Shown: one piece after another, positions 1 through 8,570 of the stretch
Layout of the letters: each line of letters opens with the position of its first letter
Position numbering within the stretch: the stretch's first letter is position 1
Assembly (NCBI RefSeq): GCF_029689925.1
Contig: NZ_CP121445.1
Span: forward strand, 1,295,001 to 1,359,000
Direction: 5' to 3'
DNA length: 64,000 nucleotides
DNA from: Anaerocolumna sp. AGMB13025
GTDB taxonomy: Bacteria > Bacillota > Clostridia > Lachnospirales > Lachnospiraceae
Position numbers and translations under genes: made by a program
The notes under the pieces: model-generated
Seen by the model: only the letters and a program-made list of their open reading frames with translations
The model's database searches: none
Told to the model about the DNA's origin: nothing

Positions 1-72
1 ACACAATGTTATTTCTTTTTTCACATAATACGGGTAGTGAATTATGATATTTTTATAAATGATGAGGTTTAA

Positions 73-507
73 ATGAAAAAAATTTATTATTATATCGGGA
101 TATTAATTATCATCATCCTATTTGTTACGCTAAAACTTACAAATACTTATTCCATTGAAAAAGCCACTGATCATGGTGATTTTATTACTTATCCTAATCA
201 AATAAATATCGAAAGCTTCAATGAATTTATTACTAAAGTTAATAATCACAGTAATACAAAAATCCGTATTACGGAATATTCAAAAGAAGGTGAACCTAAA
301 ATAAATGACATAACTTACGAAAATAACATTATTACACTGCATTCCTACTATCCTAATAATTTAATAAATAAAAAGAAAAAAACAGAAGAATATACAGAAC
401 TATATTTTGAAACGATAGCGGGGAATAAAGACATGTATTTAATTAATACAAACACTGGCGCTAAAACCTACATTTGCCAGATAAGAAATACAAATGCAGA
501 AAGATAA
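73..507 (+). CDS. DUF4362-like small exported protein
   Basis: A 144-residue protein with one hydrophobic N-terminal segment (about residues 5-20), so it is probably membrane-anchored or secreted. The mature part begins with EKATDHGDFI, followed by a stretch on the pattern FNEFITKVNN..KIRITEYSKEGEP, which resembles the DUF4362 family of small Bacillus/Clostridium exported proteins of unknown function. No lipobox cysteine is present; DUF4362 relatives are often lipoproteins, so this one may be a membrane-anchored variant. The ribosome binding site is weak (gatgaggttta before ATG). It stands alone, and the end of its reading frame lies next to a large palindrome. Family assignment is from memory of the pattern, not a search. 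Confidence 0.6.
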   Translation: MKKIYYYIGILIIIILFVTLKLTNTYSIEKATDHGDFITYPNQINIESFNEFITKVNNHSNTKIRITEYSKEGEPKINDITYENNIITLHSYYPNNLINKKKKTEEYTELYFETIAGNKDMYLINTNTGAKTYICQIRNTNAER

Positions 508-522
508 AATCAAAGACTAAGA

Positions 523-728
523 CAGTATCCTGGCAGGCTTGTAATTTTTTTGTATTGGGAAGGTTCCTCCTGGCACTAAGTCTTGCTGAACTGCGCCAAG
601 GAGGAAAAGAGCAACTGTCTGAACGAAGTGAGTTTTGCTCATTTCCTCCTGCTTTAAGCAGTTCAGCAAGACTTAGTGCCAGGAGGGTTCTTTCCCTACA
701 AAAAAATTACAAGCCTGCCAGGATACTG
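523..728. repeat. 206-bp near-perfect palindrome (long hairpin)
   Basis: The outer arms 523-554 and 697-728 are exact reverse complements over 32 nt. A second block (about 566-593 against 659-686) and an inner block (about 598-615 against 640-656) are also complementary, leaving a loop of roughly 20 nt around 616-637. The only open frame across it (474-806) is a by-product of the repeat. No T-run follows directly. It could be a MITE-like palindromic element or a structured RNA; nothing in the window encodes a transposase for it. Confidence 0.8.
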
Positions 729-794
729 CCGCCCCCCTTTCTAAAATCTCCCGTCAAACATTATACCGTATATACCAAAATTTATTTCTTCCAG

Positions 795-823
795 TTGACA
801 TTGTAAACCAGATATGGTAACAT
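795..823 (+). promoter_or_regulatory. Promoter of the T-box/alaS transcript
   Basis: TTGACA at 795-800 and TAACAT at 818-823 are separated by 17 nt. They lie just upstream of the T-box leader, giving a start of transcription near 830. Confidence 0.65.
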
Positions 824-844
824 AAACAAAATTAAAACATATAA

Positions 845-1126
845 AGGCTATGAAAAGAAAGAGTATATATTATCCGGAATCCCAGAGAGAAGATGGCAGG
901 TGAAAATCTTCATCAAGATAATATGGAAGCAGTCTTGGAGCCATGACCCGAACAGAGATACTAAGTAGGCATCATCGGAGTTTCCGCCGTTAAAAGGAAA
1001 GCAGTATAACTTGTCAATATGACAACTAGTACTGACTGAGTGCAGAATTATTCTGAAATTAGGTGGTAACACGGACGTTACGTTCGCCCTGAGTTGATAT
1101 TATATCAGCTTGGGGCTTTTTTTGTA
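845..1126 (+). promoter_or_regulatory. T-box leader (tRNA-sensing riboswitch)
   Basis: A leader of about 280 nt precedes the alanyl-tRNA synthetase gene. It shows AGAGTA near its 5' end, CAGAGAGAAG and GGTG in the Stem I region, and the T-box antiterminator sequence AGGTGGTAACACGG at 1061-1074. An intrinsic terminator follows (GCCCTGAGTTGATAT pairing with ATATCAGCTTGGGGC, about 1085-1117, then seven T). By family logic it senses uncharged tRNA(Ala), because both downstream genes handle alanine. I could not fix the specifier triplet with confidence. Confidence 0.9.
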
Positions 1127-1210
1127 TGTTTTACTTTTATTTGTTCATTCAGACCGAGGACAGTATCAACTCGGAAATGATAAGTATTCACTATAACAGG
1201 AGGTAGAATT

Positions 1211-3022
1211 ATGGTCAAAGACTCAGAGAATCCAAGGAATCCGTATACCGCTTATGACATAAGAAACAAGTTCGTAGATTTCTTCCTAAAAAAAGAACAC
1301 AAAAAGATAAACTCAGCCTCTCTATTACCGGAAAACGATCCGACGGTATTATTCACGACTGCCGGTATGCACCCATTGGTGCCATATCTGTTAGGGGAGT
1401 CCCATCCCTTCGGGAAAAGGCTTGTAAATTACCAGAAGTGCATCCGTACCGGTGATATTGATGAAGTTGGGGACAGTACCCATCTGACCTATTTTGAAAT
1501 GTTAGGCAACTGGTCTCTAGGAGATTACTTTAAAAAGGAATCCATTGCACAAAGCTTTGAATTTCTGACCAAGGTATTAAATATACCCGCGGATCGGATT
1601 GCTGTAACCGTGTTTGAAGGTGATGACCAGGCAGTAAGGGATATAGAGGCTTATGAGATATGGAAAAGCCAGGGACTTACAGAAAATCAGATCTATTATT
1701 ACGGTAAAAAAGAAAACTGGTGGGGACCGGCAGGACAAACAGGACCCTGTGGACCGGATACGGAGATTTTTTACGATACCGGGAAAGAAAAATGCTCCGA
1801 ACACTGCGGTCCGGCTTGTAACTGCGGCAAATATATAGAAATATGGAATAACGTTTTTATGGAATACAATAAACTTGCGGATGGAACCTATACCCAGCTT
1901 CGCCAAAAGAATGTGGATACCGGAATGGGTCTAGAGCGGATTCTGGCTATTTTAAATCATAAAGATTCGGTTTACGAAACTGACGTATTGCATCCTGTTA
2001 TAGAAAAGCTTGAAGAGATTACGGGAAGCACTTATAAGGAGCAAAACGCAAGAGAATTTCGAATTATCAGTGATCATATAAGAGCCGTTACCTTTATACT
2101 TGGTGATCATAAGGGAATTGTACCATCTAATTCAGAACAAGGCTACATCTTAAGAAGACTGATAAGACGAACCATTAGGATGTTTAGAAAGCTTGGCATT
2201 ACAGATAATAAACTAACAGAGGCAGCACAAACCGTAATTGATATTAACGATGAAGTATATCCGGAATTAGCTGAAAATAAGACGTTTATTATGGAGCAGT
2301 TAACCAGAGAATTCATTTTATTTAATAAAACCCTGGATGTTGGTCTGAAAAAAGCAGAGAAGTATTTAAGTGAACTTTCAGGAGGTGAGGTTTTAAGCGG
2401 TGAATCGGCTTTTAAATTATATGATACCTTTGGATTTCCAATAGAGTTAACGAAGGAGTTAGCAGAGGAAAAGGGATTTAAGGTTGATTATAACGGCTTT
2501 TTAGAAAAGTTTTTAGAACATCAGGAAAAATCCAGAACCGGAGCAGAGAGCAGATTTAAGGGAGGATTGGCTGATAACAGTGAGCAGACAGCAAGACTTC
2601 ATACGGCAACCCATCTGTTAAACGGTGCCCTGCGAAAAGTTCTGGGTGACGGCATTTATCAAAAGGGAAGTAATATTAACGCAAAAAGACTTCGCTTTGA
2701 CTTTTCTTTTGACCGTAAAGTCACAGCAGAAGAATTAAAAGAAGTGAGCCGTATCGTTAATGAAGCCATTGAAAAGAAAATCGAAGTGGTATGTGAGGAA
2801 ATGACTGTAAAAGAAGCAAAGGAACAGGGAGCCATAGGGGTATTTGAAAATAAATATTCCGATATCGTAAAGGTATATACCATAAAAGAGTATTCGAAAG
2901 AAATCTGCGGAGGACCTCATGCAGAAAACACAGGGGAATTAAAGCAGTTTACGATTCAAAAAGAGGAAAGTTCCTCCGCTGGAGTGCGCAGAATTAAAGC
3001 TGTAATCGGAACTATAGAATAA
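1211..3022 (+). CDS. alaS: Alanyl-tRNA synthetase, short form without C-Ala domain
   Basis: Charges tRNA(Ala) in the cytoplasm. The class II catalytic core occupies roughly residues 10-440, with motif 2 in [16 protein letters not shown] (about 96-111) and motif 3 in [10 protein letters not shown] (about 235-244). The editing domain follows, with HTATH near residue 463 and CGGPH near 566, the usual metal-binding histidines and cysteine. The protein ends after the editing domain at 603 residues, whereas typical bacterial AlaRS has about 870; the C-terminal DHHA1/C-Ala oligomerisation and tRNA-elbow domain is absent. The sequence ([29 protein letters not shown]) is unlike the usual clostridial AlaRS and suggests a second, possibly acquired copy. 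An AGGAGG-like site (aggaggtagaattATG) supports the start. It is controlled by the T-box upstream and followed by an alanine symporter. Confidence 0.93.
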   Translation: MVKDSENPRNPYTAYDIRNKFVDFFLKKEHKKINSASLLPENDPTVLFTTAGMHPLVPYLLGESHPFGKRLVNYQKCIRTGDIDEVGDSTHLTYFEMLGNWSLGDYFKKESIAQSFEFLTKVLNIPADRIAVTVFEGDDQAVRDIEAYEIWKSQGLTENQIYYYGKKENWWGPAGQTGPCGPDTEIFYDTGKEKCSEHCGPACNCGKYIEIWNNVFMEYNKLADGTYTQLRQKNVDTGMGLERILAILNHKDSVYETDVLHPVIEKLEEITGSTYKEQNAREFRIISDHIRAVTFILGDHKGIVPSNSEQGYILRRLIRRTIRMFRKLGITDNKLTEAAQTVIDINDEVYPELAENKTFIMEQLTREFILFNKTLDVGLKKAEKYLSELSGGEVLSGESAFKLYDTFGFPIELTKELAEEKGFKVDYNGFLEKFLEHQEKSRTGAESRFKGGLADNSEQTARLHTATHLLNGALRKVLGDGIYQKGSNINAKRLRFDFSFDRKVTAEELKEVSRIVNEAIEKKIEVVCEEMTVKEAKEQGAIGVFENKYSDIVKVYTIKEYSKEICGGPHAENTGELKQFTIQKEESSSAGVRRIKAVIGTIE

Positions 3023-3058
3023 AAAATAAAAAGGGATAAAGTTCAGGAGAGAAAAAAT

Positions 3059-4468
3059 ATGATAACGCAGGTAAATAATTTTATTACATGGATAGATGGG
3101 ATTGTCTGGGGATTACCATTGATTATTTTAATTATGGCGGTAGGTATTTATTTGACAATCAGGCTTAAGGTACTTCAATTAGTCCATCTGCCTAAGGCAC
3201 TGAAATACATGGTTAAGAATGAAGAGGGCGGTACCGGAGAGGTATCCAGTTTTGCAGCTTTATGTACGGCACTATCCGCTACCATAGGAACCGGTAACAT
3301 AGTCGGTGTTGCAACCGCTATAGTAGCAGGCGGTCCCGGAGCCTTGTTCTGGATGTGGATTGCTGCATTTTTTGGTATGGCAACAAAGTATGCAGAAGGA
3401 CTTCTTGCTATTAAATACAGGCATATTGATCAGGACGGACACGTTCTTGGCGGACCTTTTTATTATATTGAGATGGGCATGGGGGTTAAATTCAAGTGGC
3501 TGGCCAAATTGTTTGCCTTTTTCGGAGCCTGCGCAGGGCTTCTTGGTATCGGAACTTTTACGCAGGTAAATGGAATCTCCTCCGCAGTTAATAATTTCTT
3601 TAGCAAAAGCAAGATTGCAGCAGTCAATCTATTTGGAAAAGAATATTCGGTTGTTATAATCATAACGGGAATCGTCATAACCTTATGCGTAGGATTAGTT
3701 TTAATCGGAGGGCTTAAGAGAATATCCGGATTTGCTCAAATCGTGGTTCCATTTATGGCAATTGCTTATGTATTAATCTGTATCATTCTTTTAATCAATC
3801 AATACAGGCAAATACCAGGAGCTTTAGCAGAAATTTTTGAAGGAGCATTTGGCATGAAAGCGGTAGCCGGAGGTGCCCTTGGAACCGTCATGGTAGCCAT
3901 GCAAAAAGGTATTGCCAGAGGAATCTTCTCGAATGAATCCGGATTGGGAAGTGCTCCGATTGCCGCAGCGGCAGCTCAGACCAAGGAACCGGTCCGTCAG
4001 GGGCTGGTATCTATGACGGGTACCTTTATCGATACTATAATCATTTGTACTATGACAGGTCTTAGCATTGTTGTAACCGGAACCTGGAATATCGGACTTG
4101 AAGGAGTGGCGGTTACTTCCAGTGCATTCCAGACAGGACTTCCCTTCAGCCCTTGGGTTGCCTCTTTCCTGCTAATGGTCTGCCTGATCTTTTTTGCTTT
4201 TACAACCATAATAGGCTGGAATTATTACAGTGAACGGTGTTTGGAATATCTTACAGGAGGTAATCAAAAACCGATAAAAATATACCGATGGCTTTATATC
4301 TTGGCGGTATTCATCGGACCTTATATGACAATAGGAGCTGTTTGGAATATTGCGGATATCTTTAATGGTTTGATGGCATTTCCTAACTTGATTGCATTGA
4401 TAGCCTTAAGCGGAGTTATCATAAAGGAAAGCAGGGACTATTTTAAAAAATTGGCTGTTATGAAGTAA
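3059..4468 (+). CDS. alsT: Sodium:alanine symporter (AGCS family)
   Basis: A 469-residue polytopic membrane protein of the alanine-or-glycine:cation symporter family, importing alanine or glycine with Na+. Family signatures are seen: SATIGTGNIVGVATA (about residues 79-93), GGPFYYIEMGMG (about 130-141), and ARGIFSNESGLGSAPIAAAA (about 284-303). The RBS is tcaggagag, 9-10 nt before ATG. It lies 36 nt after alaS with no terminator between, so it is probably co-transcribed and under the same T-box, which would raise alanine uptake when tRNA(Ala) is uncharged. Confidence 0.93.
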   Translation: MITQVNNFITWIDGIVWGLPLIILIMAVGIYLTIRLKVLQLVHLPKALKYMVKNEEGGTGEVSSFAALCTALSATIGTGNIVGVATAIVAGGPGALFWMWIAAFFGMATKYAEGLLAIKYRHIDQDGHVLGGPFYYIEMGMGVKFKWLAKLFAFFGACAGLLGIGTFTQVNGISSAVNNFFSKSKIAAVNLFGKEYSVVIIITGIVITLCVGLVLIGGLKRISGFAQIVVPFMAIAYVLICIILLINQYRQIPGALAEIFEGAFGMKAVAGGALGTVMVAMQKGIARGIFSNESGLGSAPIAAAAAQTKEPVRQGLVSMTGTFIDTIIICTMTGLSIVVTGTWNIGLEGVAVTSSAFQTGLPFSPWVASFLLMVCLIFFAFTTIIGWNYYSERCLEYLTGGNQKPIKIYRWLYILAVFIGPYMTIGAVWNIADIFNGLMAFPNLIALIALSGVIIKESRDYFKKLAVMK

Positions 4469-4498
4469 TATAAACAGCGTTCTATTTTTGCTATAGCA

Positions 4499-4615
4499 TT
4501 TCATGGCTAGAGGATTTCGTAGCTAGAGGATTTCATGGTGAGAGGATTTTATGGCTAGAAGATTTCGTGGTCAGAAGAGTTTATGGTCAGAGGATTCATG
4601 GTTAGAAGATTCATG
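4499..4615 (+). repeat. Degenerate tandem repeats, about 17-nt unit
   Basis: Seven or so imperfect copies of a unit close to ATGGCTAGAGGATTTC follow one another directly after the symporter gene. No open frame uses them. They resemble the other short tandem repeats at 14.1 and 34.3 kb in style but not in sequence. Confidence 0.75.
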
Positions 4616-4674
4616 ACAGTAAATGATTTGAAATTTACTTAAAATGAATATAGATACCAAGTATAAATGAAGTG

Positions 4675-4724
4675 GGAGCTGTTGTATACCAGGGGTCTAT
4701 ACTCTGGAATATTACAACAGCTCC
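4675..4724. terminator. Inverted repeat between converging genes
   Basis: GGAGCTGTTGTA (4675-4686) and TACAACAGCTCC (4713-4724) are exact reverse complements. It sits between the symporter (+) and the chemoreceptor (-) and may end both transcripts, although a T-run is lacking on either side. Confidence 0.5.
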
Positions 4725-4767
4725 ATCCTATTAGTTAACGACTATAATATGGCAGAGTGAGAAAACA

Positions 4768-6276
4768 CTAAAACTTACAGCTGATATCCGTACATATAAT
4801 ATATTTTTTTCCCTCATCAGTCTGGTACAGGCAGGATACCGTCCGGCAGAGTTTTCCGGTAGCACCGGAGATATAATCAAAGGAGCTGTATACCTGTCCG
4901 GCTTTTTGTATTGCCTGCCTGAAATACTTTTTAGCAGAACTGTCTGTTCCAGGTTCATTTGGTTCAAAATCTGTATCATCAGCAAGAATACCCGGATTCA
5001 TAATGGTATGGCTTACCTGAATTCCGTTATCATCAAGGATATAAAGGCATTCGATTTCCGGTTTGTTGTTTATAAAGTTTTTTAAGGTTTCCTCCATTGC
5101 CTTAACGGCTGTAAGAGAACCAAGGCTTGCAATCAGTTCTTTTATAATCATACCATCATATTGGAAATCGTTCTCCTGGTTCTTTTGTAATACGTTATCC
5201 TCACCTTGAATCAGGAAATGGCTTAATAATTCTTTCAACCTGTCGGATTGGTTTAAAAGGACTGTAGTATTATCTGCACTGGTTTTGGCAAAGGCTGCAT
5301 TATTTTGTACCACCTCGGAAATATGGTTAATAATGGCAGTGATGTTTAGAAAGCTTTTTTCCTGAGTTTCAGAAGAATTTACAATCTGGGCATTTAAAGA
5401 GGCTGCTTTATCGATTGACTTTTGAATAAAAGCAAAGCTTTCGGCAGTTTTACTGGCAGTTGCCGTACTTTCATTTACTTTACTGATACTGTTGTTAATC
5501 AGTTCCGTGGTCTGCTTAACGGCTTCGGCACTTTGGGAAGCCAGACTGCCTACCTGGTCAGCGACAACTGCGAACCCTTTGCCTGCGTCACCGGCACGGG
5601 CGGCTTCGATGGAAGCATTTAAGGCAAGCAGTTTGGTTTGGTTGGAGATACTGTTAATTAAATCAATAACATGGCTGATATCATCCGTGGATGCTTTTAC
5701 TACTTCCATGGACAGAAGCATCTGATCCATATACTGTTTTCCGGTTTCCGCTTCGTTCTTAGCTTCCATGGCATTTTCAGAAGCTAATTTTGCATTATAG
5801 GTGTTCTTTGCAGTCTCATCCGTAATTTCCTTCATGGTATCAGAAAGATCCTTAATATGATTAGCCTGTTCGGAAGCATTTTGTGCAATTGTGCTGGAGG
5901 AGTCATCTAACTGGCTGCACAGATTATCAATGCTTTTGGAAAGCTCTGAAATAGAGGAAAACGTGTCGTTAAGTGAATGCCCTATCTTAGTCAGGGCATT
6001 CTTAATTGGGATGAAATCTCCTTTAAATGAAACGCTGCTATTTAGCTTTACCGTCATATCCCCGGCGGATAAGTGGGATATAACATGGGTAATTTCATTG
6101 ATGTAGCTGTTTAACTGATTGCTGATGGTATTCGTGTCCTTTACCAGATTTAATAATAGCATATCATCTGTGGCATTAATTTGTGAATCCAGCATTCCTT
6201 TTGTCATTTGATGAAGGCTGTCCTCGATCAGGTGTGATTCCTGATATAGGCTGTTAATTATTTTATCTTTTCTCAT
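4768..6276 (-). CDS. Soluble methyl-accepting chemotaxis protein with C-terminal Cache-like domain
   Basis: A 502-residue chemoreceptor with no membrane-spanning segment, so it is probably cytoplasmic. Residues about 60-115 are HAMP-like. The signalling hairpin has the CheA/CheW-contact tip in the stretch [18 protein letters not shown] followed by [11 protein letters not shown] (about 210-245). After the coiled coil, residues about 375-500 form a separate domain ending in [34 protein letters not shown] and ICTDI, which looks like a PDC/Cache sensor fold. The sensor is therefore C-terminal to the signalling module, the reverse of the usual order. The start ATG is 30 nt away from the best RBS, with a hairpin in between (see 6263-6314). 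Confidence 0.85.
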   Translation of the reverse strand: MRKDKIINSLYQESHLIEDSLHQMTKGMLDSQINATDDMLLLNLVKDTNTISNQLNSYINEITHVISHLSAGDMTVKLNSSVSFKGDFIPIKNALTKIGHSLNDTFSSISELSKSIDNLCSQLDDSSSTIAQNASEQANHIKDLSDTMKEITDETAKNTYNAKLASENAMEAKNEAETGKQYMDQMLLSMEVVKASTDDISHVIDLINSISNQTKLLALNASIEAARAGDAGKGFAVVADQVGSLASQSAEAVKQTTELINNSISKVNESTATASKTAESFAFIQKSIDKAASLNAQIVNSSETQEKSFLNITAIINHISEVVQNNAAFAKTSADNTTVLLNQSDRLKELLSHFLIQGEDNVLQKNQENDFQYDGMIIKELIASLGSLTAVKAMEETLKNFINNKPEIECLYILDDNGIQVSHTIMNPGILADDTDFEPNEPGTDSSAKKYFRQAIQKAGQVYSSFDYISGATGKLCRTVSCLYQTDEGKKYIICTDISCKF

Positions 6277-6314
6277 ATGCAGATTGATGACAGTAAACTG
6301 TCATTGCTCCTTTC
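6263..6314 (-). promoter_or_regulatory. RBS, hairpin and overlapping mini-ORF at the chemoreceptor start
   Basis: Reading the minus strand, the site GAAAGGAGC (6306-6314) is followed by a mini-ORF (6304 down to 6263; 13 codons, [13 protein letters not shown]) whose first 18 nt form the perfect hairpin ATGACAG-TTTA-CTGTCAT (6287-6304). The chemoreceptor ATG (6276) lies inside the mini-ORF in another frame. Either the hairpin brings the RBS close to the real start, or translation is coupled to the mini-ORF. Confidence 0.55.
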
Positions 6315-6414
6315 GTAACTTGAGCATTCTGGAAAACTCCCATAAGCTGTCCTTAAGACTCTGATAAAGCCCTAACCTGACCAATAATTTTCAAGAACAC
6401 TCAAATATAATAAT

Positions 6415-6487
6415 AAAAAAGGCAATGGTACTCCCCTTGAGAGCGCCATTGCATTACTAATTATATAGTAAATTCTGCCTATGTCAA
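6415..6487 (-). promoter_or_regulatory. Promoter immediately followed by terminator-like hairpin
   Basis: On the minus strand, TTGACA (6487-6482), a 16-nt spacer and TATAAT (6465-6460) form a near-consensus promoter. Transcription should start near 6453, exactly where the hairpin GCAATGG...CCATTGC (6452-6422) begins; it is followed by C and six T (to 6415). The first 40 nt of the transcript would therefore be an intrinsic-terminator-like structure, about 140 nt before the chemoreceptor gene. Confidence 0.6.
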
Positions 6488-6651
6488 GACTGTCAATACT
6501 ATTTATCTGTATCTGCGGCAAACATAGGAAGGAAGAAATAGTAAAGTGCTTGACAGTATGATAGGATATTGCCTTAATCAATGAAGGTAATCTTCACTTT
6601 ACTATCCTGGGTAGTCGTGTTTGTAACAAACCATTTGTTCTGTTTTTTATA

Positions 6652-6679
6652 TTGCGTCCTCAATTTTATCTGTTATAAT
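6652..6679 (+). promoter_or_regulatory. Promoter of the AlkZ-related gene
   Basis: TTGCGT (6652-6657), a 16-nt spacer and TATAAT (6674-6679) lie about 60 nt before the start codon. Confidence 0.5.
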
Positions 6680-6737
6680 GGTAAATATAGTAATAAAATA
6701 CGAAGAAATTTTAATGGATAGATACGGAGGAAAAGAA

Positions 6738-7460
6738 ATGATTACTCTTGACGGCAAGTGGACAATGCAAGGCCTTGAGAACACTGATGACAGTAGAATT
6801 AAGACGTATACGGAACTGACAGATTTAATTAACCGGATTGGTTTTTTGCCCTTATTTAAAAATAATATTGCTGGGTTTTCCGTGGAGGAATGTACGGCTT
6901 CTAATAGCTGGTGGTGTGGGAATCGGAATGAAGATCCCTGGGAATGGAGAGAGATTATTGCTTCAGAAGGAAAGATAGCTTACGGAAAATTATTTCAAAA
7001 CAGAGCCGGCTTTGTATCAAAGGAATGGTATCCCAGGTTAGCTGCCTACCGTCGTGACGGTTATGATTTTGACAGCAGGTATGAAGATGGTCTTGCCTCA
7101 AGAAAATGCAAGAATATTATAGATGTGCTTACAGAACAGGAAATACTTCCCTCTTATGAATTAAAAGCACTGGCCGGCTTTGGCAAAGGCGGTGATAAGG
7201 GGTTTGAAGGAGCGATATCCCTGCTTCAGATGCAGACTTATATTACTGTAAGAGATTTTAGTAGAAAACGGAACAAGAAAAATGAGGAATACGGCTGGTC
7301 GGTAGCAGCTTACACCTTATCAGAAAAGTTATTCGGTGAAGATTACGTAAGATCTGCTTATTATATGGACGGAAAAACTGCGAAAGATGAAATTATTAAA
7401 CATCTGTTAAGTAGATTCCCTGCGGCATCTTATGAGGAAATGGCGAAATGTATAAAATAA
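6738..7460 (+). CDS. AlkZ-related protein
   Basis: A 240-residue soluble protein. An in-frame ATG exists at 6678, but it overlaps the -10 box, while the ATG at 6738 has a good RBS (cggaggaaaagaa), so I place the start there. The sequence MITLDGKWTMQGL, GFLPLFKN, DPWEWREIIASEGKIAYGK and YRRDGYDFD matches a clostridial family that is usually labelled AlkZ-related. AlkZ/YcaQ proteins are winged-helix DNA glycosylases acting on crosslinks and azinomycin adducts; whether this family shares the activity is unknown and I see no proof of it here. It stands alone between divergent chemotaxis and repeat DNA. Confidence 0.7.
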   Translation: MITLDGKWTMQGLENTDDSRIKTYTELTDLINRIGFLPLFKNNIAGFSVEECTASNSWWCGNRNEDPWEWREIIASEGKIAYGKLFQNRAGFVSKEWYPRLAAYRRDGYDFDSRYEDGLASRKCKNIIDVLTEQEILPSYELKALAGFGKGGDKGFEGAISLLQMQTYITVRDFSRKRNKKNEEYGWSVAAYTLSEKLFGEDYVRSAYYMDGKTAKDEIIKHLLSRFPAASYEEMAKCIK

Positions 7461-7469
7461 GTGGGGAGC

Positions 7470-7877
7470 TAGTGTGAATTGCCTCGCGAAATGCAAAAGA
7501 GGCTATTCTTCAAGGTTTATGCCCAGAAGGCATGGGCGTTAGTGATAAATAAAACCATTTCACACTTCTTATTTGGGCAGTATCGCAAGCCAGCTTGCGA
7601 TATGCATGGGCGTTAGTGTGAAATAAAACCATTTCACACTTCTTATTTGGGCAGTATCGCAAGCCAGCTTGCGATATGCATGGGCGTTAGTGTGGAATAA
7701 AAAGACATTTCACACCCTGATTTGAGGCAGTGCCACATCTGCGAGCAGATGCAGCATGCAATTGGTGCTAGGTTGAAAGAAAATATTATGAAAAAGAGGA
7801 TGCCATTTAATGATTCTTTCAACCTTTTTATATGTGGCAGTAACACCTCTGCTTGCAGATGTGTTATGCAATGGGAG
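7470..7877 (+). repeat. Tandem array of hairpin elements abutting a start codon
   Basis: Five consecutive units share one plan: a first hairpin, a linker ending in GGCAGTA, a second hairpin, then TATGCA(A)TGGG. Units at 7538-7611 and 7612-7685 (74 nt each) differ at only two positions. The unit at 7686-7767 and the last at 7768-7877 keep the plan with different stem sequences. A decayed first unit spans about 7470-7537. In the last unit the first stem is GGTTGAAAGAA/TTCTTTCAACC (7771-7781/7814-7824) and its loop TGCCA (7801-7805) can pair with TGGCA (7835-7839). The array ends 5 nt before the Nudix start codon. A further copy lies before HPr at 39.6 kb. Confidence 0.85.
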
Positions 7878-7882
7878 CAAAA

Positions 7883-8398
7883 ATGGAACGATGGGATATT
7901 TATGATAAATACGGAAATCCAACCGGCAGAATTATGGAAAAAGGCAGCATGACTAGTGTAGAGGAATATCATTTAGCCATGGAGGCCTGGATTATTAATT
8001 CAAAGAAGGAACTTTTAATTCAACAGAGAAGTAAACACTGTGAGATACTTCCTGGCATCTGGAGCCATACGACTGGCAGAATGATGGCAGGTGAAACCCC
8101 GGCTGACGGCTGTATACGTGAAATAAAGGAAGAACTGGGCATATCGGTAAAGGAAGAGGAAATCCATTTTATCCGCAGAATAATCAGGGAGGATTCCTAC
8201 CGCCTCATATGGGATATCTATATTGTTAAAAAGAATGTTTTGTTATCGGATATTAAGTTGCAGGAACAAGAAGTTGCCAAGGTCAAATGGGTATCGGTTG
8301 AGAAACTAAAAAACCTGATAGATAACCGGGAGTTTTTTGAGTATCCGGAAATTTACGAGGTTCTGTCTTACGTAGAGAGTTTTATGGAGCTGGTGTAA
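7883..8398 (+). CDS. Nudix hydrolase
   Basis: A 171-residue Nudix protein; the family hydrolyses nucleoside-diphosphate-linked substrates, or isomerises isopentenyl diphosphate in the Idi branch. The Nudix box fits GX5EX7REUXEEXGU exactly: it starts GRMMAGE and ends REIKEELGI (about residues 72-94). The N-terminus MERWDIYDKYGNPTG and EYHLAMEAWI are typical of the YfcD/Idi-like group, so the substrate is unknown. I chose ATG 7883; an in-frame ATG lies at 7853 but would lie inside the repeat hairpin. No classical Shine-Dalgarno is seen other than GGGAG supplied by the repeat element itself. Confidence 0.88.
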   Translation: MERWDIYDKYGNPTGRIMEKGSMTSVEEYHLAMEAWIINSKKELLIQQRSKHCEILPGIWSHTTGRMMAGETPADGCIREIKEELGISVKEEEIHFIRRIIREDSYRLIWDIYIVKKNVLLSDIKLQEQEVAKVKWVSVEKLKNLIDNREFFEYPEIYEVLSYVESFMELV

Positions 8399-8570
8399 AA
8401 TTACAGGGGTATCCTACTTGGTCTTAGAATAATTTTTGTGCCGGAGCCTAAAAATATAATATTTTCTGCATAAATATAAAAACCACTTGAATAGTTTTTC
8501 TATTTAGAATATAATCTTTGCAACTAATATCTAACTGTAAACCCAGCACTTATAAGAAAGAGGCGGATAT

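Noticed and set aside
474-806. 110-codon open frame across the palindrome
   Set aside because: It is composed of the two arms of the inverted repeat, has no RBS and no protein-like pattern.
1577-1906. 109-codon minus-strand frame inside alaS
   Set aside because: Antisense shadow of a well-conserved coding region.
6372-6581. 69-codon frame on the minus strand
   Set aside because: It overlaps the chemoreceptor promoter and hairpin, with no RBS or recognisable sequence.
7538-7685. CRISPR array
   Set aside because: The repeated units are 74 nt, directly joined, without spacers of regular length, and no cas genes are present.
7722-7952. 76-codon plus-strand frame over the hairpin array
   Set aside because: It translates repeat hairpins and then reads the Nudix gene in the wrong frame.
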